A DNA stretch of 64,000 bases from Bacillota bacterium (GCA_023423045.1 JAFAGA010000019.1:52262-116261); one strand, 5' to 3'; shown: positions 42,058 through 51,894, counted from the first letter of the stretch. The notes: generated by a model not told the origin, from the sequence alone. Made by a program: numbers and translations.

Positions 42058-43347
42058 TTGATTGAGCAGGAATTAACAAAGGCTTACCAGGAACTTGGAG
42101 TTGATGCCAGGGTACTGGATTTTTGCCTTAAAATAGAAGAGGGACTTGCAGATCGTTTTCTGGCCATTGATAAGATTGCCGAATACAATCAGATGAAGGT
42201 ACTAAAGGCCATGCAGAATAACCGGCTCAGCGATGTGCATTTTGCCGCTACCACCGGTTACGGTTACAATGACATAGGAAGGGATACGCTGGAAAGGGTA
42301 TATGCTGATGTGTTTCAGGCGGAGGATGCCTTGGTGAGGCCCCAGTTAATCAGCGGTACCCATGCCCTTACGGTTGCCCTGGCAGGTAATCTGCGGCCCG
42401 GAGATGAGATTCTTTCCCCTGTGGGTAAGCCCTATGATACTCTGGAGGGTGTAATCGGCATCACTGAGGCCAAAGGCTCTCTGGCGGAATACGGAATCAC
42501 CTATTCCCAGGTGGATCTCAAGCCGGACGGAGGCTTCGACCTGGAGGGAATCAGGGGGGCGGTGAAGGAAAATACCAAGCTGGCTACCATCCAGCGCTCC
42601 AAAGGGTATGCTGACCGGCCGACCCTGTCTGTCGCTCAAATCGGGGAATTAATCTGTTTCCTTAAAGAAATTAAGCCTGATATCATATGTATGGTAGACA
42701 ACTGCTATGGAGAATTTGTGGAGTTGACGGAACCGACCCAAGTGGGAGCCGATCTTTGTGTTGGGTCGCTGATTAAGAATCCGGGAGGCGGCCTGGCACC
42801 CATCGGAGGGTATATTGTGGGGAAACAGGAATATGTGGAGAATGCGGCTTATCGTCTGACCGCCCCCGGTCTGGGCAAGGAGGTAGGAGCTACTCTGGGT
42901 CTGAATGCATCCTTGTTCCAGGGACTGTTCTTATCCCCTCAAGTGGTGTCCGGAGCGGTTAAGGGAGCCATCTTTGCAGCGAATATCTACGAGCAGCTGG
43001 GCTATGGCGTATTGCCGAATTCCACGGAGGAGCGCCATGATATCATCCAGGCGGTTACGCTTCAAAGTGCCGAGGCAGTAATCGCTTTTTGCAAGGGAAT
43101 ACAGGCGGCAGCCCCTGTGGACAGCTATGTGGTTCCAGAACCTTGGGCAATGCCCGGGTATCAATGTGAGGTAATTATGGCAGCAGGTGCCTTTGTTCAG
43201 GGCTCCTCCATCGAGCTTTCCGCCGATGCTCCGATCAAGCCTCCTTATACGGTCTTCTTTCAGGGCGGCCTCACCTGGTACCATGCCAAATTCGGTATCC
43301 TTAAGTCAGTGCAGAAGCTCTTTGAGGAAGGATTGGCCCGGTTATAG
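42058..43347 (+). CDS. PLP-dependent YnbB family protein (methionine gamma-lyase / aluminium resistance-like)
   Basis: A 429-residue fold-type I PLP enzyme. The PLP lysine is Lys240 in VGSLIKNPGGGLAPIGGYIVG; FAATTGYGYNDIGRDTLE and LISGTHALTVAL are family signatures. It starts with TTG preceded by AGGAGG (spacing 9). Members are annotated as methionine gamma-lyase family or aluminium resistance proteins and often sit between miaA/hfq and glnA or lexA; the reaction is not firmly established. A C-S lyase is likely. Confidence 0.85.
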   Translation: MIEQELTKAYQELGVDARVLDFCLKIEEGLADRFLAIDKIAEYNQMKVLKAMQNNRLSDVHFAATTGYGYNDIGRDTLERVYADVFQAEDALVRPQLISGTHALTVALAGNLRPGDEILSPVGKPYDTLEGVIGITEAKGSLAEYGITYSQVDLKPDGGFDLEGIRGAVKENTKLATIQRSKGYADRPTLSVAQIGELICFLKEIKPDIICMVDNCYGEFVELTEPTQVGADLCVGSLIKNPGGGLAPIGGYIVGKQEYVENAAYRLTAPGLGKEVGATLGLNASLFQGLFLSPQVVSGAVKGAIFAANIYEQLGYGVLPNSTEERHDIIQAVTLQSAEAVIAFCKGIQAAAPVDSYVVPEPWAMPGYQCEVIMAAGAFVQGSSIELSADAPIKPPYTVFFQGGLTWYHAKFGILKSVQKLFEEGLARL

Positions 43348-43427
43348 AGATTCAAGTTTAAAGTATACAAAGCACGGCAGTTGTGATAAAATGTTATTTG
43401 ATTATGATACCGGGAGGCATACATTTT

Positions 43428-43703
43428 ATGGCAAGAACCTTTAGCAAAAACAATTGGGCTTTATTTCTTCTGTTGCTGGCCGGAATTGTGGTCGGCAGCT
43501 TTTTAGGACACCTGTTGAAGGATGTAAGCGCTTTAAAATGGTTGAATTACGGAATGAATTTTGCCATAGGCGATACGAACAGCGGCAATGTTGCGACCCT
43601 GGATCTTGGGGTTTTGGTGCTGCGCTTCGGATTCCGGCTCAGAATTACCATAGCAAGCGTCATCGGTGCTGTTGCTGCCGTAATCATTTACAAAAAGCTG
43701 TAA
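43428..43703 (+). CDS. DUF4321 small membrane protein
   Basis: A 91-residue protein with hydrophobic segments at about residues 9-27 and 68-88 and a conserved middle (LKDVSALKWLNYGMNFAIG...LDLGVLVLRFGFRLRITIAS). This matches DUF4321, a family of unknown function found next to radC-mreB in Clostridia. GGGAGG lies 10 nt before ATG 43428. It may belong to the envelope or cell-shape module by position only. Confidence 0.82.
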   Translation: MARTFSKNNWALFLLLLAGIVVGSFLGHLLKDVSALKWLNYGMNFAIGDTNSGNVATLDLGVLVLRFGFRLRITIASVIGAVAAVIIYKKL

Positions 43704-43763
43704 GGGAACTCCCCTGCAGGATCAGCCTGATTTCTTGGAGAGAGGAATTTGGAGGATCAAAGG

Positions 43764-44459
43764 ATGAACACTTATTTAACCATTAAGGAATTACCCAAAT
43801 CGGAGCGTCCCTATGAAAAGTGCGAGCGTTACGGTGCCGGGGCTTTGTCTGACGCCGAGTTATTGGCTGTTATTCTCAGGACAGGAACAAGACAATTAAG
43901 GGCAATTGATTTGGCAGTGAATGTATTGAATTCTTCCACTGCCCACCCTGGTTTAAAGGGTTTGAATTATTTTACGTTGAAAGAACTTATGAAAATCAAG
44001 GGGATTGGCAGGGTGAAGGCAATTGAGCTGCTCTGCCTTACGGAACTTACCAGGCGTATGGCAAAGGAGACACAGCAGGAACCGATTCGGCTGCTTTCGC
44101 CTCAAAGTGTTGCGGATTATTATATGCAGGATATGCGGCACTTAACCAGGGAGCAAGTGCTTCTTCTCATGGTAGATTCCAAGAACAGGCTGATTAAGGA
44201 ACTGGTGATCTCGGAAGGAACAGTGAACACCTCCCTCATGCCCACCAGAGAGATTTTTGTACATGCCGTCAAATATGAGGCGGTAAGCATTCTTCTTTTG
44301 CATAACCATCCAAGCGGTGATCCCACCCCAAGCACAGAAGATATCCGGGTTACAAAAAGAGTAGCAGAAGCTGGAAATTTAATCGGAATCACACTTATGG
44401 ATCACATGATTATTGGCGATAATAGATATATCAGCTTAAAGGAACATGGGTTTATCTGA
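43764..44459 (+). CDS. radC: RadC family JAB/MPN protein
   Basis: A 231-residue protein. An N-terminal helix-hairpin-helix region (SDAELLAVILRTGTR, IKGIGRVKAIELL) is followed by a JAB1/MPN metalloprotease-like domain with LLHNHPSGDPTPSTED, which fits H-x-H-x7-S-x2-D. The role in DNA repair once assumed for RadC is doubtful, and the substrate is unknown. It lies before mreB in many Firmicutes. GGAGG points to ATG 43764 rather than TTG 43749. Confidence 0.93.
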   Translation: MNTYLTIKELPKSERPYEKCERYGAGALSDAELLAVILRTGTRQLRAIDLAVNVLNSSTAHPGLKGLNYFTLKELMKIKGIGRVKAIELLCLTELTRRMAKETQQEPIRLLSPQSVADYYMQDMRHLTREQVLLLMVDSKNRLIKELVISEGTVNTSLMPTREIFVHAVKYEAVSILLLHNHPSGDPTPSTEDIRVTKRVAEAGNLIGITLMDHMIIGDNRYISLKEHGFI

Positions 44460-44565
44460 ACTGCTCCAAAGGTCAATCCGGCATTTGACTAACATAAGAG
44501 AGGCCCGCGAAGCGTGGCGCTCGTTGTTTATGACCGCTTAAGCGAAGATAGGAGGTTACACAATT

Positions 44566-45585
44566 ATGGCTTCGAAAGCATTTGGTATCGATTTTGGTAC
44601 CAGTACAATAAAAATATATAAAAAAGGACAGGGTATCGTTCTTGATGAACGTAATATTATAGCTATTTCCAACCGAAAGACGGTAATTGCTTCGGGTAAC
44701 GACGCATTTGAGATGTATGAAAAGGCACCTGCCAACATCGTGGTAAGCTATCCGGTAAGGAACGGGGTTATTGCCGATGTTGCCAATATGCTGTCCCTGC
44801 TTCGGCATTTCATGCACCGGATCGGAGGGGCTGCGCGCCTGGGCGCCGCTGATTATGTTGTGGCGACTCCGACGGATATTACGGAGGTGGAACGCCGTTC
44901 CTTCTATGATCTGATTGCAAGTGCAAATCTGAAGGCCGGTAAGATCAAGATCGTGGAAAAACCCATTGCAGATGCGGTAGGTGCCGGATTGGATATTATG
45001 ACTGCAAGAGGGGTTATGATTGTGGACATCGGCGCCGATACCACCGAGGTATCCATTCTGTCCCTAGGCGGTATTGTTCTCAGCAAGCTAATTCCTGTGG
45101 GCGGGAACCGGCTGGACGAAGCGATCAAGAATATGGTTAAAAGAAAGTATAATTTATATATCGGCGATAAGACTGCGGAGAATATCAAGAAGAAGCTGGC
45201 CAGCGCCATTACCAGTGTGGAGGCCAGCGTCAGGGTGTATGGCCGTGATGTGGTTACCGGCTTGCCGGCAGAGATGGAGGTGAGCTCGGGCGATGTCTAT
45301 GAGGCCATCTCCGAGTATATGTTTGCCATTATTGATGCGATTAAGATTATATTGGAGCGGACTCCTCCGGAGATTTCCTCCGACATCATCGACAGCGGTA
45401 TTTATGTCACGGGAGGATCTGCCAGGATATATGCGTTGGATCAGCTGATGCATAAGGAAACCGATCTGAAGATCAACATATGTCCTGATTCCTCTAATAC
45501 CGTAGTGAACGGCCTGGGAAAGATTATGGAGGATCATAAGCTGTCCTCTCTGGCGGATTCATTAAGGCCGAAGACCCTGGTTTAA
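44566..45585 (+). CDS. mreB: Rod shape-determining protein MreB
   Basis: A 339-residue bacterial actin that forms membrane-bound filaments guiding the elongasome. Nucleotide-binding motifs are FGIDFGTSTIKIY, MIVDIGADTTEVSILSLGG and YVTGGSARIYAL. It has a strong AGGAGG site. The 106-bp leader carries a CGCTTAAGCG palindrome. It heads the mreBCD-mrdA-minCDE-rodA operon. Confidence 0.97.
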   Translation: MASKAFGIDFGTSTIKIYKKGQGIVLDERNIIAISNRKTVIASGNDAFEMYEKAPANIVVSYPVRNGVIADVANMLSLLRHFMHRIGGAARLGAADYVVATPTDITEVERRSFYDLIASANLKAGKIKIVEKPIADAVGAGLDIMTARGVMIVDIGADTTEVSILSLGGIVLSKLIPVGGNRLDEAIKNMVKRKYNLYIGDKTAENIKKKLASAITSVEASVRVYGRDVVTGLPAEMEVSSGDVYEAISEYMFAIIDAIKIILERTPPEISSDIIDSGIYVTGGSARIYALDQLMHKETDLKINICPDSSNTVVNGLGKIMEDHKLSSLADSLRPKTLV

Positions 45586-45612
45586 AAAACCGGCGCTAGA
45601 ATGGAGGAACGA

Positions 45613-46575
45613 ATGAGACGCAGGACAAAAATTAATATTAATCCAAAGTATGTTCTCATCGCATTAGTGATTTTTTGTATCGGTCTGATTATCTTTTCCT
45701 TCCGGTTCGGCGACAAGCTTTCTCCTGTAAAGGATGCGGTAGGCATGGTGGTTACGCCGATGCAGGTGGGAATCAATTCAGTTGGAACCTATGTGTCCGA
45801 TCGGCTGGATACCTTTAAAAGCATCCATGATTTACTGGAGGAGAACGAACAGCTGAAGGAAAAGGTCAGTATTCTTTCTTATGAGAATAAACTTCTGCTT
45901 CAGGATAAATATGAGCTGGACGGTCTTCGCAAGCTCTATGCTCTGGATCAAAAATATCTGGACTATCCCAAGGTGGCGGCACATGTCATTAACAAGGACC
46001 CGAACAATTGGTATAATGTATTTACTATAGACAAAGGCTCCCGGGACGGACTGGAGAAGGATATGAATGTGCTGGCGGGGTACGGTCTGGCAGGCATTAT
46101 CACTGAGGTTCATTATAATTATTCTGTGGTAAGATCGATTATTGATGATAACAGCAGCGTGACCGGAATGTTTCTTGAGACTTCCGATACCTGCAACGTG
46201 GAGGGGGACCTCCGCCTTATGGATCAGGGAAAGATCCGGGTTAATTTCATTAGCAAGGATGCTCAGATACAGGATGGGGACGAAGTTGTAACCGCTCATA
46301 TCAGTCCTAATTTTCTTCAGGGCATTTTAATCGGCTATATCAGCGACATTCAGCTGGATGCCAGCAATATGACAAAAACGGCGTATTTGACACCGGTGGT
46401 TGATTTTGAACGCTTGGAAGAGGTACTTATCATCACAGAGCTGAAGGAGCCGTTGATTGATGAGGCACCCGTAACAGATGAGGCACCTGTAACAGATGAA
46501 GCACCTGTAACAGATGAAGATTCTGTGACAGACGAGGCTTCCGTGACAGATGGGTCTTCTGAACTGCCGCAGTAG
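45613..46575 (+). CDS. mreC: Rod shape-determining protein MreC, with hexapeptide tail repeats
   Basis: A 320-residue protein with one N-terminal membrane helix (about residues 12-31), a coiled coil (HDLLEENEQLKEKVSILSYENKLL) and the outer beta-barrel core. It links MreB inside to PBP2 outside. The C-terminus carries five 6-residue repeats of the type EAPVTD (residues 284-313), encoded by 18-bp tandem repeats. ATG 45601 overlaps the GGAGG site; ATG 45613 is used. Position 27 nt after mreB supports cotranscription. Confidence 0.95.
   Translation: MRRRTKININPKYVLIALVIFCIGLIIFSFRFGDKLSPVKDAVGMVVTPMQVGINSVGTYVSDRLDTFKSIHDLLEENEQLKEKVSILSYENKLLLQDKYELDGLRKLYALDQKYLDYPKVAAHVINKDPNNWYNVFTIDKGSRDGLEKDMNVLAGYGLAGIITEVHYNYSVVRSIIDDNSSVTGMFLETSDTCNVEGDLRLMDQGKIRVNFISKDAQIQDGDEVVTAHISPNFLQGILIGYISDIQLDASNMTKTAYLTPVVDFERLEEVLIITELKEPLIDEAPVTDEAPVTDEAPVTDEDSVTDEASVTDGSSELPQ
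46462..46551 (+). repeat. Five 18-bp tandem repeats in the 3' end of mreC
   Basis: Units begin at 46462, 46480, 46498, 46516 and 46534. The first three are nearly identical (GAGGCACCYGTAACAGAT) and the last two have drifted. They encode an acidic, proline-containing exposed tail. Such arrays expand or contract by slippage without frameshift. Confidence 0.9.
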
Positions 46576-46632
46576 GGCATGCCGCTGCATGGCAGATAGT
46601 AACCAATGCAAAGGGAAGGCATGGGAGTTAAT

Positions 46633-47142
46633 GTGAAAAGGTTAATTGTATCCATACTTGAAATTATAATATTATTTGTTTTGCAGACCGCTACCTTCCA
46701 TTATTTTCAGCTGGCCAATATCATGCCCAATCTGCTGTTGATTCTGGTGGTTTCCACCGCCTATATGCGGGGAAGGTTTTCCGGCATGCTGATGGGCTTT
46801 TTCAGCGGATTGCTGGTGGATCTGATGTTCGGCTCCTATGTGGTCGGCCTGTATGCCTTATTGTACCTGCTCATCGGTTATCTCATGGGCTTTACCAACA
46901 AGGTATATTCCAATGATGATTATACGCTGCCCATGATTTTCATCGGCATCAGCGATTTCATTTATGGATTTTTTTATTATGTATTTGAGTTTCTATTAAG
47001 AGGACGCCTTGATTTTCTGTATTATCTGAGACGCTTCATTCTGCCTGAGATAATATATACCGTTGCTGTATCCGTCCTTTTATACAAGCTCCTGCATATG
47101 ATCAACAATCGTTTGGAGCGCAAACCGGAAGAGGAGGTATAA
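46633..47142 (+). CDS. mreD: Rod shape-determining protein MreD
   Basis: A 169-residue integral membrane protein with about five helices. The start is judged to be GTG 46633 (M-KRLIVSILEIIILFVLQTATF), preceded by GGGAG at 46623-46627 and matching the family N-terminus. ATGs at 46606 and 46621 are in frame but sit before that site. It helps assemble the MreC-PBP2-RodA elongation complex. It ends 2 nt before mrdA. Confidence 0.93.
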   Translation: MKRLIVSILEIIILFVLQTATFHYFQLANIMPNLLLILVVSTAYMRGRFSGMLMGFFSGLLVDLMFGSYVVGLYALLYLLIGYLMGFTNKVYSNDDYTLPMIFIGISDFIYGFFYYVFEFLLRGRLDFLYYLRRFILPEIIYTVAVSVLLYKLLHMINNRLERKPEEEV

Positions 47143-47144
47143 GA

Positions 47145-49994
47145 TTGTTTGATATTTTTTTGGATTATTTAAAAAGATTACTAAAATCCAGACTGTTTCC
47201 TATTACAATCATTTACGCTGTCCTGTTCTCTGTGATTATCCACCGGCTGTTCACCCTGCAGATTGTCCAGGGGCCGGAGACCGTGGCAAAAAACGAGTTA
47301 AAATATACGAAAAGCAGGGTGATTCAAAGCACCCGGGGCAACATATATGATCGTAAAGGCAAGCTGCTGGCTTCCAGTAAACTGACTTACTCGGTTGTTA
47401 TGGAGGACAGTACAAAGATTAAGAGTAACGAAGAAAGAAATAGAATTATCCATAAGCTGATTCAAATCATTGAAAGAAACGGGGATACCCTGGATACGGA
47501 GTTTTATATCCGTCAAAACGAGGAGAAGGAGTTGGAATTTACCATAGGCGGCAATGCTTTGGCCCGCTTTAAAAAGAATGTCTATTCCTATGTCCTGGAT
47601 AGTAACGGCGAGATTCCCGAGGAGTATCCCAGTGAGACGGCAGAGGATTTCTATGAATTCATGCGCAAGGGAACCCGCAGCGGCTATTCCAGGATGTTTG
47701 ATATTTCCGATGAGTACAGCGTAGAGGACACCTTGAAGATTATGGCGGTGAGATACGCCCTGTTTTTGAATTACCCGAAGTACGAGCAGATTACGGTAGC
47801 CTCTGCGGTCTCCGATAAAACGGTGGCGGCGGTTAATGAAAGCGGCGCCGAGCTTCTGGGTGTGGAGGTTTTACATCAGACCCATCGGATTTATGAAGAC
47901 AGCCTGTATCTTGCACATATCATCGGCTATACCGGACTGATCAGCTCCGAGCAGCTGGAGGCGATGAATGCGGAGGAGGAATACTACGACGCCTCGGATA
48001 TCGTTGGCAAGGCAGGGCTGGAGAAAAAATATGAAAGCCTCCTTGGCGGCACCAAAGGTTCCGAAAAGGTAAGCGTGAATACCTCCGGCAAGGTGGTGGA
48101 GGTGCTCAGCCGTACAGAGCCCATAGCGGGCAGCGATATCTACCTGACTATTGACAGCGACCTGCAAAGGAATATTTATCATATTCTTGAGAAAAAAATA
48201 GCCGGAATTCTGCTGGAAAATATTGTTCCAAGCATGAGTTACGGCAGCAAGGGTACAAGCTCCAGTGAGATTACAATTCCGATCTATGAGGTTTATTACG
48301 CATTGATCAATAATAATATTATCAGCCTGGAGCATTTGAAAGCAAAGGATGCAACTGCTCTGGAACAGCAGGTCTATGCGGATTATGAGACAGAACTGGC
48401 CTCTGTATTTCAGCAGCTGGATATCCTGCTGGATATGAACAATACGCTAACAAGCGATAAAACCGGTGATATGGAGGAGTTTCTCGACTATTTTTATACA
48501 GTGGTATCCGAGAATCTGTTTACCGAGGCGGCTCTTGGGAAAGACAATTCTGTGCTTACCGATTATAAGAATGATAAAATGAGTCTGAGCCAATTGCTCC
48601 AATATGCTCTTTCCAACAACTGGATTGATTTATCAAAGCTGGGTGTGGGAGAGGAGTATTTTACCGCAGAAGAGCACTATGAAAAGTTGATGTCGTATAC
48701 CAAGGACCTTCTGACGGGGGATGACAATTTTAATAAAAAGATTTATCGAAAATTAGTGTTTTCGTATAAATTATCAGGAAGTGAAATTTGTCTTTTATTA
48801 TTTGATCAAGGTGTGTTAGAATATAATGAAGGTGATGTGAATCGTTTAAAGAGCGGCAGCAAGTCACCCTATGAATTTATTCGGGAGAAAATCATCTCTT
48901 TGGAGATCACTCCGGCGATGCTTGCGCTGGATCCTTGCAGCGGCTCCGTCGTAGTGACGGATGTCAAGACAGGCGATGTGCTGGCCATGGTAACCTATCC
49001 CAGCTATGATAACAATAAATTTGCCAATAAGATTGATTCTGCCTATTACAGCAAGCTTAATAATGATAAGACAAAGCCGATGAACAACCGTCCGATATCG
49101 GAAAAGTTTGCTCCGGGCTCTACCTTTAAGATGATCACTGCCTTTGCCGCTCTGGAAGAAGGGGTGACGGACCCTTACACAAAGATCAGAGACTTGGGGG
49201 AATTCGACAAAATCGACCCGGCAGCAAAATGCCATATTTATCCCGGTTCCCATGGAATGGTTAATATTGTGGATGCCCTTAAGGTATCCTGTAATTACTA
49301 TTTCTATGAGATGGGCTGGCGTCTGAGCATGAACAACGGCAAATTTGATCAGCAGCTTGGATTGTCCAAGCTGGATAAATATGCAGGCTTATTTGGCTTG
49401 AATGAGCCCTCGGGCATCGAATTGAGTGAAACCACGCCGGAGATATCCACGGAAGACGCAGTTCGTTCCTCCATAGGACAAGGCTCTAATTCCTATGCTC
49501 CGGTGCAGCTGTCCAGATATATTACTACCCTGGCTAATCACGGTACCTGCTTTAATCTCACGCTGATCGACAAGACGGTGGGCAGGGATGGCAAGACCGA
49601 GGAGAATGAGGCGACAGTTGATCATGAGCTGACAGATTTTCAGCGGAGCAGCTGGGACAGCGTCTGGGAGGGAATGTATTCCGTAGTGAATGAACCCGGC
49701 GGTTCCGTGTACCGGTTCTTCAAGAACCTGGATCTTAAGATAGCCGGGAAAACGGGTACCTCTCAGGTTAGTAAAGCTCATCCGAATAATGCATTATTCC
49801 TCTCCTTCGCTCCCTATGAAGACCCTGAAATATCCATTACCACAGTAATTCCCCGGGGATATACCTCTTCCAATGCGGCAGAAGTATCAAAGGATATCTA
49901 TAAATTATATTTTGGCCTGGAGGAAGCGGATAAAATTCTGGAAGGTGAGGTAACCTTACCTGAGGGAACGAATATTGATGCTGCAATTGAATAA
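47145..49994 (+). CDS. mrdA: Penicillin-binding protein 2 (elongasome transpeptidase)
   Basis: A 949-residue class B PBP, longer than the usual 600-720. One N-terminal membrane helix (about residues 16-38) is followed by the dimerisation domain and the transpeptidase domain. Active-site motifs are Ser659-x-x-Lys662 (PGSTFK), SCN at 715-717 and KTG at 869-871. About 230 residues are inserted between YLTIDSDLQRNIY (near 345) and LDPCSGSVVVTDVKTGDVLAM (near 595). The start is TTG 47145 with GAGGAGG upstream. It cross-links peptidoglycan with RodA (51908). Confidence 0.94.
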   Translation: MFDIFLDYLKRLLKSRLFPITIIYAVLFSVIIHRLFTLQIVQGPETVAKNELKYTKSRVIQSTRGNIYDRKGKLLASSKLTYSVVMEDSTKIKSNEERNRIIHKLIQIIERNGDTLDTEFYIRQNEEKELEFTIGGNALARFKKNVYSYVLDSNGEIPEEYPSETAEDFYEFMRKGTRSGYSRMFDISDEYSVEDTLKIMAVRYALFLNYPKYEQITVASAVSDKTVAAVNESGAELLGVEVLHQTHRIYEDSLYLAHIIGYTGLISSEQLEAMNAEEEYYDASDIVGKAGLEKKYESLLGGTKGSEKVSVNTSGKVVEVLSRTEPIAGSDIYLTIDSDLQRNIYHILEKKIAGILLENIVPSMSYGSKGTSSSEITIPIYEVYYALINNNIISLEHLKAKDATALEQQVYADYETELASVFQQLDILLDMNNTLTSDKTGDMEEFLDYFYTVVSENLFTEAALGKDNSVLTDYKNDKMSLSQLLQYALSNNWIDLSKLGVGEEYFTAEEHYEKLMSYTKDLLTGDDNFNKKIYRKLVFSYKLSGSEICLLLFDQGVLEYNEGDVNRLKSGSKSPYEFIREKIISLEITPAMLALDPCSGSVVVTDVKTGDVLAMVTYPSYDNNKFANKIDSAYYSKLNNDKTKPMNNRPISEKFAPGSTFKMITAFAALEEGVTDPYTKIRDLGEFDKIDPAAKCHIYPGSHGMVNIVDALKVSCNYYFYEMGWRLSMNNGKFDQQLGLSKLDKYAGLFGLNEPSGIELSETTPEISTEDAVRSSIGQGSNSYAPVQLSRYITTLANHGTCFNLTLIDKTVGRDGKTEENEATVDHELTDFQRSSWDSVWEGMYSVVNEPGGSVYRFFKNLDLKIAGKTGTSQVSKAHPNNALFLSFAPYEDPEISITTVIPRGYTSSNAAEVSKDIYKLYFGLEEADKILEGEVTLPEGTNIDAAIE

Positions 49995-50049
49995 GCGTAA
50001 ATGTAATATGATTACTATAAATTCGTAACACCTGAGAAGGAGTATTGCA

Positions 50050-50715
50050 ATGAATAATTCTGTTATTATTAAGGGTAATAAATACGGTATTATTGTTGTC
50101 CTGAATCCTGATTTGCCCTTCGAAGACCTGAAGCTGCTCATCGCAGAGAAATTCAGGGAATCCAGTAAATTCTTCGAAAACGCAAAAATGGCAATCAGCT
50201 TCGAAGGCCGAACGCTGTCAAATGAAGAACAGAGAGAGGTTCTGGATATTATCGGAGAAAATACTGAAATGCATATTGTTTGTGTGTTGGAGAATGATAC
50301 GGAAAAGGAGGACACCTTTAAAAAGACCGTGGAGCAAAAGCTCATGGAGCTGTCCAACAATACCGGGCAATTCTATAAAGGAATCCTTCGTTCCGGAGCT
50401 TCCCTGGAGTTTGAGACCAGCGTCATCATCATCGGTGATGTCAACCACGGAGCCAGGGTGGTATCCAAGGGAAATATTATTGTTCTCGGAGCCTTAAAGG
50501 GCAATGCCTTTGCCGGAGCCACTGGCAACACGAATTCCTTTGTTGTTGCCCTGGACATGAATCCTACCCAGATCCGGATTGCTGATACCATTGCCAGGGC
50601 TCCCGACAAACCGGTGAAGCAGGAGGCAAAGGAAGCTAAAATTGCTTTCCTGGAGGAAGGGAATATCTATATTGAACCGCTGAACAAGAATATATTATCG
50701 GATATTAGTCTTTAA
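50050..50715 (+). CDS. minC: Septum site-determining protein MinC
   Basis: A 221-residue FtsZ-assembly inhibitor. The N-terminal FtsZ-interacting domain is followed by the C-terminal beta-helix with SGASLEFETSVIIIGDVNHGARVVSKGNIIVLGALKGNAFAGATGN, the MinD-binding surface. GAAGGAG precedes the ATG. Here it lies in the shape operon between mrdA and minD, the usual clostridial arrangement. Confidence 0.96.
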   Translation: MNNSVIIKGNKYGIIVVLNPDLPFEDLKLLIAEKFRESSKFFENAKMAISFEGRTLSNEEQREVLDIIGENTEMHIVCVLENDTEKEDTFKKTVEQKLMELSNNTGQFYKGILRSGASLEFETSVIIIGDVNHGARVVSKGNIIVLGALKGNAFAGATGNTNSFVVALDMNPTQIRIADTIARAPDKPVKQEAKEAKIAFLEEGNIYIEPLNKNILSDISL

Positions 50716-50817
50716 TATCCGGCTTGAAGGCGGAAGGAAGCATTGTGTCGGTTCATCGAAAAAGGTGTATTCATAAGCCTTTCGATCAATAAATTATCAG
50801 GAGGAAACAATTTAGTT

Positions 50818-51606
50818 ATGGGAGAAGTTATAGTTATAACATCGGGTAAGGGTGGTGTAGGTAAGACCACTACAACCGCAAATGTTGGTACCGGCCTGGC
50901 GATGCTGGACAAGAAAGTGGTGTTGATCGATACGGACATCGGTCTGAGAAATCTGGATGTTATTATGGGATTGGAGAACCGGATTGTCTATAATTTAGTG
51001 GATGTTATTGAGGGAAACTGCCGTATCCGCAATGCCCTGATTAAGGATAAGCGTTATCCTAATCTGTATCTGCTGCCTTCGGCACAGACGAGAGACAAGA
51101 ATTCCGTAACACCGGAGCAGATGAAAAAGCTTGCCGATGAACTCCGGGAAGAATTCGATTACATATTAATGGACTGTCCAGCCGGTATTGAACAGGGCTT
51201 TAAGAATGCTATCGCCGGAGCAGACAGAGCATTAGTAGTTACTACCCCTGAGGTATCTGCCGTTCGTGATGCGGACCGCATCATAGGTTTATTAGAGGCC
51301 AACGAAATGAAGCAGACTCATCTGATTGTTAACCGGATCCGTATGGATATGGTAAAACGCGGTGATATGATGTCCAGTGAAGATGTATGCGAAATCTTAG
51401 CGGTGGATCTGATCGGCATCGTACCGGATGATGAGAATATCGTTATTTCTGCGAATCAGGGAGAGCCTTTGGTGGGCAATGATACCATGGCAGGAAAAGC
51501 CTATATGAATATCTGCAGAAGAATCCTTGGCGAGGAGGTACCTTACCTGGATTTGGATGAAAGACAAAGTATTTTCGGGAAACTGTTTGGAAAGCGAAAA
51601 AAATAG
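50818..51606 (+). CDS. minD: Septum site-determining protein MinD
   Basis: A 262-residue ParA-type ATPase. The deviant Walker A is GKGGVGKT (residues 10-17). The C-terminus RQSIFGKLFGKRKK is an amphipathic membrane-targeting helix. ATP-bound MinD recruits MinC and MinE to the membrane. AGGAGG lies 13 nt upstream, rather far, but MGEVIVITSGKGGVGKT is the family start and earlier in-frame codons (from 50743) are not conserved. Confidence 0.97.
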   Translation: MGEVIVITSGKGGVGKTTTTANVGTGLAMLDKKVVLIDTDIGLRNLDVIMGLENRIVYNLVDVIEGNCRIRNALIKDKRYPNLYLLPSAQTRDKNSVTPEQMKKLADELREEFDYILMDCPAGIEQGFKNAIAGADRALVVTTPEVSAVRDADRIIGLLEANEMKQTHLIVNRIRMDMVKRGDMMSSEDVCEILAVDLIGIVPDDENIVISANQGEPLVGNDTMAGKAYMNICRRILGEEVPYLDLDERQSIFGKLFGKRKK

Positions 51607-51618
51607 GGAGGTAGCATA

Positions 51619-51894
51619 ATGGGCTTTTCGGATTTTTTTAGGAAAAAGGGGACCGGCAGTATAGCGAAAGACAGATTGAAGCTGGTATTGGTGTCCGATC
51701 GCGCGGGATGCTCGCCGGAGATCATGGAACAGATCAAAAATGATATTATTACAGTAATATCAAAATATATTGAGATTGACCTGGAAGGACTGGATATTAA
51801 AATCACACAGATGGAATCAGAGACAAATAACGGCGCGGTGCCGGCCTTATTTGCCAATATTCCGATTAAAGATCTAAAGGCCTCCAAGAAATAA
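51619..51894 (+). CDS. minE: Cell division topological specificity factor MinE
   Basis: A 91-residue protein: an N-terminal membrane/MinD-binding segment (MGFSDFFRKKGTGSIAKDRLKLVLVSDR) and the topological specificity domain that follows. It stimulates the MinD ATPase, so this organism has an oscillating Min system and not only DivIVA-type positioning. GGGAGG precedes the start, 12 nt after minD. Confidence 0.95.
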   Translation: MGFSDFFRKKGTGSIAKDRLKLVLVSDRAGCSPEIMEQIKNDIITVISKYIEIDLEGLDIKITQMESETNNGAVPALFANIPIKDLKASKK

